This document shows positions 52,644 through 60,634 of a DNA stretch of 64,000 nt, piece after piece (the stretch's first letter is position 1; each line of letters begins with the position of its first letter). Both the position numbers and the translations under genes were made by a program. The stretch comes from Aquamicrobium sp. LC103. GTDB lineage: Bacteria; Pseudomonadota; Alphaproteobacteria; Rhizobiales; Rhizobiaceae. The notes beneath the pieces were generated by a model. It saw only the letters and a program-made list of their open reading frames with translations, was not told the DNA's origin and did no database searches. The DNA lies in NCBI RefSeq assembly GCF_001014615.2, contig NZ_LBCQ02000019.1:17059-81058 (forward strand), given 5' to 3'.

Positions 52644-53297
52644 TCACCCGTAACTCAAGATCAGGCCGTGCATGAGGCGCGACCAACCGTCGACCGCCAC
52701 GAAAAGAAACAGCTTGAGCGGAATGGAAATAAGCACCGGCGAGACCATGATCATGCCGAGTGTCATGAGGATGTTGGCCACCACCACGTCCACGATCAGA
52801 AACGGCAGATAGAGAAGAAAGCCGATCTCGAAGGCTCGCGTCAGCTCCGATGCGACAAAGGCCGGCACCAGGATCGACAGGTCGTCGTCGCGGACGTTCT
52901 GCCGCGTTCCTTCCGGCCACAGGCGCTGGGTGCCTTCGAGAAAGAACTGGCGTTCCTCCGGCCGGGTAAAGCGCAGAAGATGCTGCTTCAGCGGCTCGCG
53001 GATCAGTTCCGCCGCTCGCGTCATGTCGTCCGTCGTCTCGAACGTGATCTGGCTCTCTTCGAGACGGCCGGAGATCTCGCTCAGCAGTGGCGTCGTCACA
53101 TAGACCGTGAGGACGAGCGCGATCCCGTAGAGAACGAGATTGGGCGGCGTCTGCTGGACGCCGAGCGCGTTGCGAATGAGAAACAGGACGATCGAGATCT
53201 TCAGGAATCCCGTCATCGTCACCACCGCCAGCGGAAAGACACCGACGACGGCAATTGCGACGAGGATTGCAAGAAGGTTCGGCGAACCTTCAAGCAT
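52644..53297 (-). CDS. sctR: Type III secretion export-gate protein SctR
   Basis: A 217-residue FliP/SctR protein with four hydrophobic segments. Start at the ATG at 53297 (MLEGSPNLL), overlapping the sctQ stop by 8 bases; the longer frame upstream is within sctQ. Marks: TGFLKISIVLFLIRNALGVQQTPPNLV (quoted in part: FLKISIVLFLIRNALGVQQ, ~30) and ELTRAFEIGFLLYLPFLIVD (~148). It forms the pentameric core of the export gate. Confidence 0.94.
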   Translation of the reverse strand: MLEGSPNLLAILVAIAVVGVFPLAVVTMTGFLKISIVLFLIRNALGVQQTPPNLVLYGIALVLTVYVTTPLLSEISGRLEESQITFETTDDMTRAAELIREPLKQHLLRFTRPEERQFFLEGTQRLWPEGTRQNVRDDDLSILVPAFVASELTRAFEIGFLLYLPFLIVDVVVANILMTLGMIMVSPVLISIPLKLFLFVAVDGWSRLMHGLILSYG

Positions 53298-53556
53298 TGT
53301 CGAAGATGCGCATGACCCGCACCCCCAGGCCCTCGCCGATGCGGACGATCTCGCCACGGCCGACCCGCTTGCCGTTGGCGAGTATATCGACCGTCGGCTC
53401 GGTCAGATCGGGAACGGACATGACGGCGCCGGGGGCGAGCTGACGCATTTCCTTCAGCGGAAGGCTGGTGCGAGCGACTTCGAAAACGATCGAAATCGGC
53501 AGATCTTCGAAATCGGAATCCTCCAACTTGGTCGCGTCGGTCTGTTTCGCGTTCAT
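53290..53556 (-). other. Internal translation start in sctQ (putative short SctQ-C product)
   Basis: The ATG at 53556 (MNAKQTDATKLED) is preceded by GGGAG at 53563-53567 with a 6-base spacer, a better Shine-Dalgarno than that of the full-length start. The product would be 88 residues and contain only the C-terminal SpoA domain, matching the internal products known for YscQ, SpaO and SsaQ. Confidence 0.6.
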
Positions 53557-54393
53557 GATCCACTCCCATTTTGAACCCCGGATCGGGGCGAGCGCGCCAA
53601 GCAGCTTTCCCCGCTCCTTTCCAAGGAATTGCATCCGCGCGATGAAATGCCCCCCAAACATCGCGAGAACGACGCCTTCCTCCTGTTCCGCGTCGTCCGG
53701 CAGGATGACGTCGCCAGGCGCAAGCGACTGAAGCTGGCGGATAGAAAGGCTGGTCACCGCGCGCGCGAAACTCGCATTCGCGGGGATGTTCATGTCCATC
53801 GGCGGCAGCGCTTCCTGCATTTCGTCAAGCAGCCTGCCCAGGCGAACGATCCACTCGTCATCGAGCACGAGAGCGCAACGCTCTCCGCCCAGGTCCGTTT
53901 CGATGGAGAAGGTGAAGGTCCGGTCGATCCGCTCGTCAGGCCGCCTGTCGAGCGAGCCAAGTTCGATCGAACTGTTGAAGCGTTCCTCGAGGAATGACAG
54001 CTCCTCGCTCAGAAGAGCCTCTATCAGCAGGGCGGCTTGCGCAGGCGTCAGGCGATCGTGCAGTCCCTCGGGATCAGCCCTGGAAAGCCAGCCATCGACG
54101 ATCGACAGCGGCAGTTCGAGACAACCCCGTGCCCGTCCGATCGCGAACCCGAGCACGGCGTGCTGCACGAAATCCGGCTGTGTTGCCGCCCACTCCGCGG
54201 CGATCGTTGTCGTCCGCCCGGCTATCGCCATTTCGAGCGGCGCTCGCCGCCGATAAAAGGCATTGATCGGCTCAAGCTTTGCCGCCGCGAGGCAGCCCAA
54301 TTCGGCTTGCGCCTCGAACCCGCCTTTCACCGCCTTTCTGAAGGGCGAACGGCGAACATTCCTCTTTGCAGCCACGGCCGCTCCACGCATCAT
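53290..54393 (-). CDS. sctQ: Type III secretion sorting-platform protein SctQ
   Basis: A 367-residue YscQ/RhcQ-family protein with a basic N-terminus and two SpoA (surface presentation of antigens) regions; the C-terminal SpoA is clear: LPISIVFEVARTSLPLKEM, then LTEPTVDILANGKRVGRGE and EGLGVRVMRIFD. It forms cytosolic pods with SctL and SctK. An internal ATG with a strong RBS lies ahead of the C-terminal domain (53556). The start is 15 bases after the sctO stop. Confidence 0.88.
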   Translation of the reverse strand: MMRGAAVAAKRNVRRSPFRKAVKGGFEAQAELGCLAAAKLEPINAFYRRRAPLEMAIAGRTTTIAAEWAATQPDFVQHAVLGFAIGRARGCLELPLSIVDGWLSRADPEGLHDRLTPAQAALLIEALLSEELSFLEERFNSSIELGSLDRRPDERIDRTFTFSIETDLGGERCALVLDDEWIVRLGRLLDEMQEALPPMDMNIPANASFARAVTSLSIRQLQSLAPGDVILPDDAEQEEGVVLAMFGGHFIARMQFLGKERGKLLGALAPIRGSKWEWIMNAKQTDATKLEDSDFEDLPISIVFEVARTSLPLKEMRQLAPGAVMSVPDLTEPTVDILANGKRVGRGEIVRIGEGLGVRVMRIFDNA

Positions 54394-54407
54394 CTGGCTC
54401 GCTTGTG

Positions 54408-54896
54408 CTATGGGTTTCCGCCGCCGCGGGCACTCGGAACCAGTTCCTCCTCGGCCGCCAGTTCCTGCACAGCCATGGCACGATGCATGTTGCGCGAGCG
54501 AAGCTGCCTCAACGCGCTGTCGAGCTTGCTCACGTCATTGAGCCGCAACGCATGATGTTCGCGCGCCTCCGCAAGTTCCTTTCCGCATTCCTCCTGAACG
54601 GCAAGAGCCTCTTCGTGAAGTCTGCGCCGACGATCCACTTCCTGGGCCATTCTTTCGAAGCGGTTCTGAATCACGTGCAAATCCCGGACGGAGACGGCCT
54701 GCCCCGTCAGGGCGCCAAGCGAAGCCTGCTCATCCGCCGCCACCTGGTGCAACTGATCGGCCACGGCCTCGGCCGCCTGTTTCGCCTGCGCAGCGGCGCG
54801 ATCGGTCGCCACTCGATGCCTTGCGACCTTTTCCGACGCCCGTTGTTCACGCAAGCGCCGCAGGTCACGCAGGCGCGCTAGATCACGTTCCTTCAC
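54408..54896 (-). CDS. sctO: Type III secretion stalk-type coiled-coil protein SctO
   Basis: A ~162-residue protein, almost wholly helical and rich in Arg, Glu, Ala and Gln (RDLRRLREQRASEKVARHRV, FERMAQEVDRRRRLHEEALA). GTG start at 54896, overlapping the sctN stop by 14 bases; in-frame extension further upstream lies inside sctN. It is in the position of y4yJ/SctO (FliJ-like) between the ATPase and SctQ. It links the ATPase ring to the export gate. Confidence 0.8.
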   Translation of the reverse strand: MKERDLARLRDLRRLREQRASEKVARHRVATDRAAAQAKQAAEAVADQLHQVAADEQASLGALTGQAVSVRDLHVIQNRFERMAQEVDRRRRLHEEALAVQEECGKELAEAREHHALRLNDVSKLDSALRQLRSRNMHRAMAVQELAAEEELVPSARGGGNP

Positions 54897-56241
54897 CCAA
54901 AATCTCCCGCATGTGCCGATGGGTTCGATCCATGGTTTCCCGCTCGGTCGAGGCCTGCCGCAGGAACGTGTTGATTCCGTCGATCTTGGAAACCGCCTCG
55001 TCGGCAAGCGGATCGGCACCCTTTTCATATTCTCCGACGCGCAGAAGCAGCTCCACATCGGCGTGGCGTGCGAGCAGTTCGCGAATGCGTGCGGCATCGG
55101 CCAGATGCTGCTGCGTCGCGACTGTCTTCATGAGCCGGCTGCGGCTGCGCAGGACGTCGATGGCTGGAAAATGGTCTCGCTGGGCGAGTTCCCTCGACAG
55201 GAAGACGTGTCCGTCGAGAAGTGCCTGCAGTTCCTCGGCAACCGGATCCAGCGTGCCGTCGCCTTCGAGCAAAACGCTGTAGAGCCCGGTGATCGAACCG
55301 CGCTCGCCCGGCCCGGAACGCTCGAGAAGCCTTGGGAGCGTGGCGAAGAGCGACGAGGGAAAGCCGCGCCGCGTCGGGGGCTCGCCCGAGGCGAGACCGA
55401 TCTCCCTTTGGGCGCGCGCAAAGCGCGTGATGTTGTCCATGACCAGCAGGACGTGCTTGCCCCGATCCCGGAAATATTCGGCGATGGTCGTGGCGACATA
55501 CGCCGCCTTCACCCGTTCAATCGCGGGTCGGTCCGATGTAGCGGCCACGACCACCGTGCGCGAGCGCCCGTCCGGATCGAGCTGGTATTCGACGAATTCA
55601 CGCACTTCGCGTCCGCGCTCGCCCACCAGCGCCACCACCACGACATCGGCATCCGTCCCGCGCACGATATCGGCGAGCAGCATCGACTTGCCGACGCCCG
55701 GCTCGCCGAATATCCCGACGCGCTGGCCCCGGGCACAGGTCAGCAAGCCGTCCAACGCCCGAATGCCGAGTTGAATCGGTTCCGTGATCAATCCACGGGT
55801 CAGCGGGGACGGAGGATATGCGTGAACCGGGTAGGTATCTCGCACGACTTCCCGTGGCCAGCCGTCCATGTCGAGCGGCTCTCCCAGAGCATCGATGACA
55901 TGGCCGAGGAGATGCGTACCGATCGCCACCCGAAGATCCGAGCCGGTGGGGACGACTTCCGTCAGGCTCGAAAGGCCGGCAACGTCGCCCAGCGGAACGA
56001 GGACGGCCTCATCATCCGATATGCCCACCACTTCTGCTTTTGCGCGCTGGCCAGTCCGCGGGTCGATAAGCTCGCAGATTTCGCCAAGTCTCACTTCCTC
56101 GACCGCAGCATGGATGACCACGCCGGCGACCTTGCGCAATCTGCCCCTTGCCGGACGAGCGACCTCGACGTCCAGTTTATCGCGCAGGCCCGAAACGATG
56201 CCCGACAATCTCTGATCGATATCGAGGTTGCTGGTCGTCAT
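54883..56241 (-). CDS. sctN: Type III secretion ATPase SctN
   Basis: A 452-residue ATPase of the FliI/SctN family. Start at 56241 overlaps the sctL stop (ATGA). Walker A GEPGVGKSMLL (~163-173), VALVGERGREVREFVE (catalytic Glu region, ~188-203), Walker B HVLLVMDNITRFARAQRE (~245) and GFPSSLFATLPRLLERSG (~285-302) are all intact. It energises substrate unfolding and chaperone release at the export gate. Confidence 0.95.
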   Translation of the reverse strand: MTTSNLDIDQRLSGIVSGLRDKLDVEVARPARGRLRKVAGVVIHAAVEEVRLGEICELIDPRTGQRAKAEVVGISDDEAVLVPLGDVAGLSSLTEVVPTGSDLRVAIGTHLLGHVIDALGEPLDMDGWPREVVRDTYPVHAYPPSPLTRGLITEPIQLGIRALDGLLTCARGQRVGIFGEPGVGKSMLLADIVRGTDADVVVVALVGERGREVREFVEYQLDPDGRSRTVVVAATSDRPAIERVKAAYVATTIAEYFRDRGKHVLLVMDNITRFARAQREIGLASGEPPTRRGFPSSLFATLPRLLERSGPGERGSITGLYSVLLEGDGTLDPVAEELQALLDGHVFLSRELAQRDHFPAIDVLRSRSRLMKTVATQQHLADAARIRELLARHADVELLLRVGEYEKGADPLADEAVSKIDGINTFLRQASTERETMDRTHRHMREILGEGT

Positions 56242-56861
56242 TGCGGACGCGCCTTGTCGGCTATCGCGGCGGCTATGGCCTTCAGTTGGCTGTCGAGGCT
56301 CGTATCGACCACGGCCGCGTCGGTCGTGACGATGCACGCGGCGGGACGAAGGGTTCGATCGGGCCGGATTTCCAGCGTGAAGCCCACCTGGCTGCCCGCA
56401 AGGAGCGCATCCAACTTGCTTTGAACCGCCAAGGCGGCGTCCGGATGCACGCGGATGCGGAAGTATTTGGCGCGGCGCATGTCGGCGACGGCGCGCGCCG
56501 CGGCCCTGGCCACCAGCTCGGCTACGTCGAAATCGCCAAGCACCCGCCTCACGATGTCCAACGCGAGTGCCGTCACTTCCTGCTCGAGCATACCCAGATA
56601 CTGATCCACCTTGACGGCGGTCTCGCTGACGAGCTGCGCGGCTTCCGCCGCGCCGGCCGTTCTGCCTTCCTCGTAGCCCTGGGCGTATTCGCTGGCGTAA
56701 CCGCGATTGGCTTCGTCGCGGGTGCGTTTTGCATCCTTGCGAGCGCTCGCGAGAAACTCGAAACCATCCCGCCAGGCTGCCGCCTCCTTCGGGCGCAGAA
56801 TACGCGCGCCACCCGGCCGCCTCGGTAGTTCTTCGAGCTGGGTTGCGTCCTTCACCTTCAT
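56238..56861 (-). CDS. sctL: Type III secretion ATPase regulator SctL
   Basis: A 207-residue protein, predicted helical from ~25-110 with a FliH/HrpE-like C-terminal half (DIVRRVLGDFDVAELVARAA, ~105; YFRIRVHPDAALAVQSKLDA). Start at the ATG at 56861 overlaps the sctK stop (ATGA). It corresponds to NolV in rhizobial systems and binds SctN and SctQ. Confidence 0.88.
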   Translation of the reverse strand: MKVKDATQLEELPRRPGGARILRPKEAAAWRDGFEFLASARKDAKRTRDEANRGYASEYAQGYEEGRTAGAAEAAQLVSETAVKVDQYLGMLEQEVTALALDIVRRVLGDFDVAELVARAAARAVADMRRAKYFRIRVHPDAALAVQSKLDALLAGSQVGFTLEIRPDRTLRPAACIVTTDAAVVDTSLDSQLKAIAAAIADKARPQ

Positions 56862-57490
56862 GCCCGCCCCTGACCGGCTACCCTGCGGATGATTTGCGGA
56901 CCTATCTCGAGCAAGGCCGCCGAAGGAACCTCGTCCAGCAATGCCATCGGCCGCAGCTTCAGGCGAAACCGCGTGCCGGCGGCCGGACCGACGACATGGC
57001 ACCAGGCGGCCAGACAACGCCAGCCATCCGAAGCGATCCTTTCACGAGCGGTGTCGACCGGATCCAGTTCCTGCTTCGGTCCGGCCAGATCCTTGTTGGC
57101 CAAGGCGTAGGCGCACAGCTCCTCGCCGAATTCGCGGCGCAGCGGCGCTGCCTCGCTTCCTGTGATCGCACCGGCAAACGCCGACGCCCAATATGTCACG
57201 CCGGCACGCATCGCAACCTCGGCCATGGCATCGGGTGGCAACAGCGCGACCCGGCGATCCTCCTCGCCAATGGCTTCCTCGGCGGACCGCTCCGCACCCA
57301 GCGCGTAACGCTTCTCGATAAGGTGCGAAAGTCGCGTGCTCAGACGTTTCGTTTCCAAAAGGGTTTTACACGCGGTCGCCGAAATGGCTCTATCGAAACA
57401 AGCTGCAAGACGCTCGGGATGAGCGTAGGCCGCCGGGTTCTGCATGAACGACCGCCATTGCGCGATGTCGACGCGATCAGCACTTTCCAT
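56858..57490 (-). CDS. sctK: Type III secretion accessory protein SctK (NolU-like)
   Basis: A 210-residue protein in the NolU/SctK position between SctJ and SctL. Start at the ATG at 57490, sharing one base with the sctJ stop (TGATG). It has weak sequence marks: FGEELCAYALANKD (~125) and WRCLAAWCHVVGPA. Assignment relies mainly on gene order. It anchors the sorting platform under the inner-membrane ring. Confidence 0.75.
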   Translation of the reverse strand: MESADRVDIAQWRSFMQNPAAYAHPERLAACFDRAISATACKTLLETKRLSTRLSHLIEKRYALGAERSAEEAIGEEDRRVALLPPDAMAEVAMRAGVTYWASAFAGAITGSEAAPLRREFGEELCAYALANKDLAGPKQELDPVDTARERIASDGWRCLAAWCHVVGPAAGTRFRLKLRPMALLDEVPSAALLEIGPQIIRRVAGQGRA

Positions 57491-58308
57491 CACGGCTTCT
57501 TCACCGTGACGGCCGTGTCCAGATGATAGACGTCGCGCCGCTGCCGCCAGTGCTGCAGGCCGAGCCTGCCGGCCAGCGCGACGATCACGATACATAGCCC
57601 GTAGAACAGCCATCGTGCGCGCGACAGACTGTCCGGGTGTAGCCAAAGGCCGAAGAAGGAAGCCATGCCGACATCGTTGCGCATCGGTTCCGCAGCCGCT
57701 TCGACGGGAACGAGCACCACCGAGACGTTGTCGTAGGTCAGGCCCGCCACTCCGTTCGCCACCAGCATCTTCACCTGCGGGATGAAGTCGTTCATTGGGG
57801 TCGTGTCGCGATGGCGAATGAAGACCGATGCCGACGAAGGGACCAGTCGCTGGCGCAAAGGGTCATTCTCGGGTAGCACCAGATGCACCCTGGCAGACAG
57901 CACGCCGTCGATATCGGAGATCGTACGCGAAAGCTCCTGGCTCAGCCCATAGATCATCGCCGCACGCTCCTCGATCGGCGAGGAAACGAGACCGTCACGC
58001 TTGAAGACGTCCCCGAGGGTCGCGAATTCGGTTTTCGGAAGCCCGCTTTCGTCCAGGATCGCCATCGCGTCGGCGAACCGGCTCTTCTCGACCGTCACCG
58101 TCATCTGGCCGCTCTTGTCGGCGCGCCTTTGCGCGGGGATTCCGTTGCGTATCAAGGTCGCGACGATCTCGTTGGCCTGACGCTGATCGAGACCCGTGTA
58201 GAGTTCCGTCGAGCATGCCTGCAGAAACAGAATGCCCAGAAGGATGAGGCCGAGACGGCTTCGGCGTATCCCGACGGATATAAATGACGGCAAAGAGACC
58301 GTTCTCAC
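57490..58308 (-). CDS. sctJ: Type III secretion inner-membrane ring lipoprotein SctJ
   Basis: A 272-residue lipoprotein: signal with lipobox LQAC (Cys ~32), followed by the ring-building motif GLDQRQANEIVATLIRNGIP (~39-58), VEKSRFADAMAILDESGLP and LVLPENDPLR (~143). A single C-terminal transmembrane helix (~235-252) matches SctJ rather than FliF. Corresponds to RhcJ/NolT. Confidence 0.93.
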   Translation of the reverse strand: MRTVSLPSFISVGIRRSRLGLILLGILFLQACSTELYTGLDQRQANEIVATLIRNGIPAQRRADKSGQMTVTVEKSRFADAMAILDESGLPKTEFATLGDVFKRDGLVSSPIEERAAMIYGLSQELSRTISDIDGVLSARVHLVLPENDPLRQRLVPSSASVFIRHRDTTPMNDFIPQVKMLVANGVAGLTYDNVSVVLVPVEAAAEPMRNDVGMASFFGLWLHPDSLSRARWLFYGLCIVIVALAGRLGLQHWRQRRDVYHLDTAVTVKKP

Positions 58309-58324
58309 CGAGATCCCATCGCCT

Positions 58325-58777
58325 TTACTGTTGTTTGATCAGCGTGTTGGCGGACGATGTCGCCGCCGTCATGCTGTTGATCGCGAGCGAGACGTTCGAG
58401 GCCGCCCACATGACCGCGATCGCGCGATCGAGATTGACCGCCATATCATTCGCCGGCTCGCCGCCGCTCGAACCCGACGCGCCATGCAGGGAGCCCGGTT
58501 CGCCTGTATCCTGCGGCGCACCCTCGACCGCCTTGGCCTGGAAGCTCATATGCGCTTCCTTGAAGGCGGCTTGCGCCTGCTGGGCGACGCCTTCCAGATT
58601 TTTCAGCGCCGATCCTGCCAGGGCGAGCGGATCGGTAAACTGCGCCGCGCCGCCGAGGTTCTTTTCAAGCGCGACGAGATAATCGAACAGCTGGTGCTCG
58701 GTCGCCTGGCTTTGAACCTGCTGAACTTCCGACGGCGCCATCATGCTTGAGGGCACTGCACCGGCTGTCGCTTCCAT
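58325..58777 (-). CDS. NolB/SctI-like inner-rod candidate
   Basis: A 150-residue protein immediately upstream of sctJ, where rhizobial loci have nolB and others have sctI. The C-terminal 35 residues are amphipathic (AIAVMWAASNVSLAINSMTA, then SANTLIKQQ), resembling the C-terminal polymerisation end of SctI inner-rod proteins. The N-terminal half is Gln/Ala-rich. No signal peptide. Assignment by position plus the end motif. Confidence 0.65.
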   Translation of the reverse strand: MEATAGAVPSSMMAPSEVQQVQSQATEHQLFDYLVALEKNLGGAAQFTDPLALAGSALKNLEGVAQQAQAAFKEAHMSFQAKAVEGAPQDTGEPGSLHGASGSSGGEPANDMAVNLDRAIAVMWAASNVSLAINSMTAATSSANTLIKQQ

Positions 58778-58813
58778 GATGCGCTCCTGGTCTGCTGACG
58801 AAGGCTTCGGGGC

Positions 58814-59005
58814 TCAGCCTTCGTCGGTTTGGGTTCCCTGTATGCCTTCCATCGCGGCCTCGCCACCCTGACCGGCCTGCTCCGGCTTGGCGTTCGAATG
58901 GGTTGCCAGAAGGTTCTCCATCTGCGCCTGCAGTGCGGATTCCTTAGCCTTCACCTTGGGATCGGCCTGGGAAAGAGCGTTGGTTCCGAAATTCTCCACT
59001 CGCAT
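58814..59005 (-). CDS. Small hypothetical protein in the type III locus (63 aa)
   Basis: Polar and helical (KVKAKESALQAQMENLLATH) with a Gly/Gln/Glu-rich tail. It sits between RhcC1 and the NolB/SctI candidate on the same strand with short gaps. Too polar and without the hydrophobic C-terminus of typical SctF needles. It could be a small chaperone, a secreted small protein or a divergent needle subunit; not recognised. Confidence 0.6.
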   Translation of the reverse strand: MRVENFGTNALSQADPKVKAKESALQAQMENLLATHSNAKPEQAGQGGEAAMEGIQGTQTDEG

Positions 59006-59017
59006 CGCCTGTCTCCT

Positions 59018-59620
59018 TTACTGTTGATTGCGGACCGGGACGTTCTCGGAAGCCGCGCGCTTGCCGCGAAACACACGCACCGAAACGACGTCGCGATCGC
59101 CGCCCCCGACCATGCGTCCAGACGCGGACGGCTCCGACAGGATGCCGAGCGATTTCTTGACCGAGGCCAGATAGGCCGGCGGACCGGAAATCGACACCAC
59201 ATTGCCTCCTCCCGAAAAACGGACGGGGAAGCGGGGATCGCTCACGCCGAGTTCGTCGAGTTGCCTGCGCGCGCCCGCGGGATCGTCCAGAGCATGCCGA
59301 AGCGTCTCGGTGCGAACCTCGCCTTCGGTGGCGATGTGCAGCAATGTCCCGTCGTAGTACCAGACGAGCCCGTAGCGTGAAGCGACCCATTCCAGGAATT
59401 CCTGCGCCGATCCGATCGGCATGCCGGCGCCCAGCCGCCCCTGGACCTTGTCGCTGACCCTGACGGGAATTCCGACATTGCGTCCGAATTCCCGTAAGGC
59501 ATCGCTTACTGACTGGTCCACGGTAATGTATGTGTAGTCGCCCTCCGGCCAGTGCGGCTCCGCGCAAAGGCCCGCAGATGCGAGAGCGCAAAGACAGCCG
59601 CCTGCCACCAGTCCTCGCAT
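59018..59620 (-). CDS. rhcC1: N-terminal secretin fragment RhcC1 (split SctC)
   Basis: A 200-residue protein with a signal peptide (GLVAGGCLCALASAGLCA, ~3-20) and only N0/N1-type periplasmic domains: YITVDQSVSDALREFGRNVG, VRVSDKVQGRLG (~45-70), then GNVVSISGPPAYLASVKKSL (~145). The beta-barrel secretin domain is missing, as in rhizobial type III systems where the secretin is split into RhcC1 and RhcC2. First gene of the minus-strand sct operon; a palindrome lies 144-159 bases upstream of its ATG. Confidence 0.82.
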   Translation of the reverse strand: MRGLVAGGCLCALASAGLCAEPHWPEGDYTYITVDQSVSDALREFGRNVGIPVRVSDKVQGRLGAGMPIGSAQEFLEWVASRYGLVWYYDGTLLHIATEGEVRTETLRHALDDPAGARRQLDELGVSDPRFPVRFSGGGNVVSISGPPAYLASVKKSLGILSEPSASGRMVGGGDRDVVSVRVFRGKRAASENVPVRNQQ

Positions 59621-59763
59621 GACCTGTCGGCGGATGACGGAAAGGACGGGACTAGATCGCACGCAACCCTCGCATAAGACGTCTCGATCTGTTTTCCGGC
59701 GGCACAATCTCCTGTTGAGCCTGCGGTCGTGATCACATCCTATCGCGGACATTGTCGGAATGA

Positions 59764-59779
59764 AAGTCCAAATGGACTT
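59764..59779. promoter_or_regulatory. AAGTCC-AAAT-GGACTT inverted repeat upstream of the sct operon
   Basis: Perfect 6-bp arms with a 4-base spacer in the 239-bp divergent region between rhcC1 and the L,D-transpeptidase. It may bind the regulator of either gene. It does not resemble the TtsI tts-box. Confidence 0.4.
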
Positions 59780-59859
59780 AACTATCACCTAAAGTTCCAA
59801 TCGTTGCATGGATGTGAAACTTTGGTACATTCCCCCGCTCGGGGCGCGGGAGGTTCGGC

Positions 59860-60543
59860 ATGGGTTCAGACGTTGCAAAGGCTCAACTCCGGAAAGCCGT
59901 TCAGCCTCGCATCATGGCGATGGGCCTGATCGGCGCCTTGAGCATCGCTCTCGCGGGGGTTGTCACCGCCCATGCCCAATCGGGTTCGGGATACGATCCG
60001 CGAACATGGAGTTTCGACGCATCGAGAAACGTCGTCTCGCCTTCGGCGCGAGAAATCCGTCCTGCGGTCGCGGCTCGTCCGACGCAGACACCAATTCCGC
60101 GCGAGATCGTGAGGTTCGAAGAGCCTCATCCAAGCGGATCGATCGTGATCGATACGTCGAAGCGGCAGCTCTACTATGTCCTCGGCGACGGCACGGCTCT
60201 CAAATATGCGGTGGGCGTCGGCAAGGAAGGCTTCGCCTGGGCCGGTAGCGATCGGGTTTCCGACAAGCGCGAATGGCCGGACTGGCGGCCGCCTGACGAG
60301 ATGCGCCGGCGCGAGGCGGCGAAGGGTCGCATGCTTCCCGCCCATGTTGCTGGAGGGCCGAACAACCCCTTGGGTGCACGGGCCCTCTATATCGGCAGCA
60401 CGCTTTATCGCATCCATGGCACCAACGAACCCTGGACGGTGGGAACCGCGACCTCCTCCGGTTGTATAAGGATGACCAACGAGGACGTCATGGATCTTTA
60501 TGAGAAGGTGAAGGTCGGCGCGCACGTCGTCGTCCGGCGCTGA
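59860..60543 (+). CDS. L,D-transpeptidase (YkuD domain)
   Basis: A 227-residue envelope enzyme with an N-terminal signal or anchor (MGLIGALSIALAGVVTAHAQ, ~21-40) and a C-terminal YkuD domain (~93-227). The active-site motif HGTNEP ... SSGCIRM has His ~186 and Cys ~202. It cross-links peptidoglycan or attaches proteins to it. RBS GGGAGG at 59848-59853. It is divergent from the type III operon, so it may support wall remodelling for the secretion apparatus, or be a neighbour only. Confidence 0.9.
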   Translation: MGSDVAKAQLRKAVQPRIMAMGLIGALSIALAGVVTAHAQSGSGYDPRTWSFDASRNVVSPSAREIRPAVAARPTQTPIPREIVRFEEPHPSGSIVIDTSKRQLYYVLGDGTALKYAVGVGKEGFAWAGSDRVSDKREWPDWRPPDEMRRREAAKGRMLPAHVAGGPNNPLGARALYIGSTLYRIHGTNEPWTVGTATSSGCIRMTNEDVMDLYEKVKVGAHVVVRR

Positions 60544-60634
60544 GCTGCCGAGAACGATCGGTGGTTGGTGCGACCGGCATTTTCGCGTAAACGCATTGCA
60601 AGCCCCCATCACGACTCTGGTGCATGGAGACTTC

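Noticed and set aside
59018..59788. Truncated secretin as a pseudogene
   Set aside because: A separate N-terminal secretin protein (RhcC1) is normal in rhizobial type III systems, and the frame is intact with a signal peptide.
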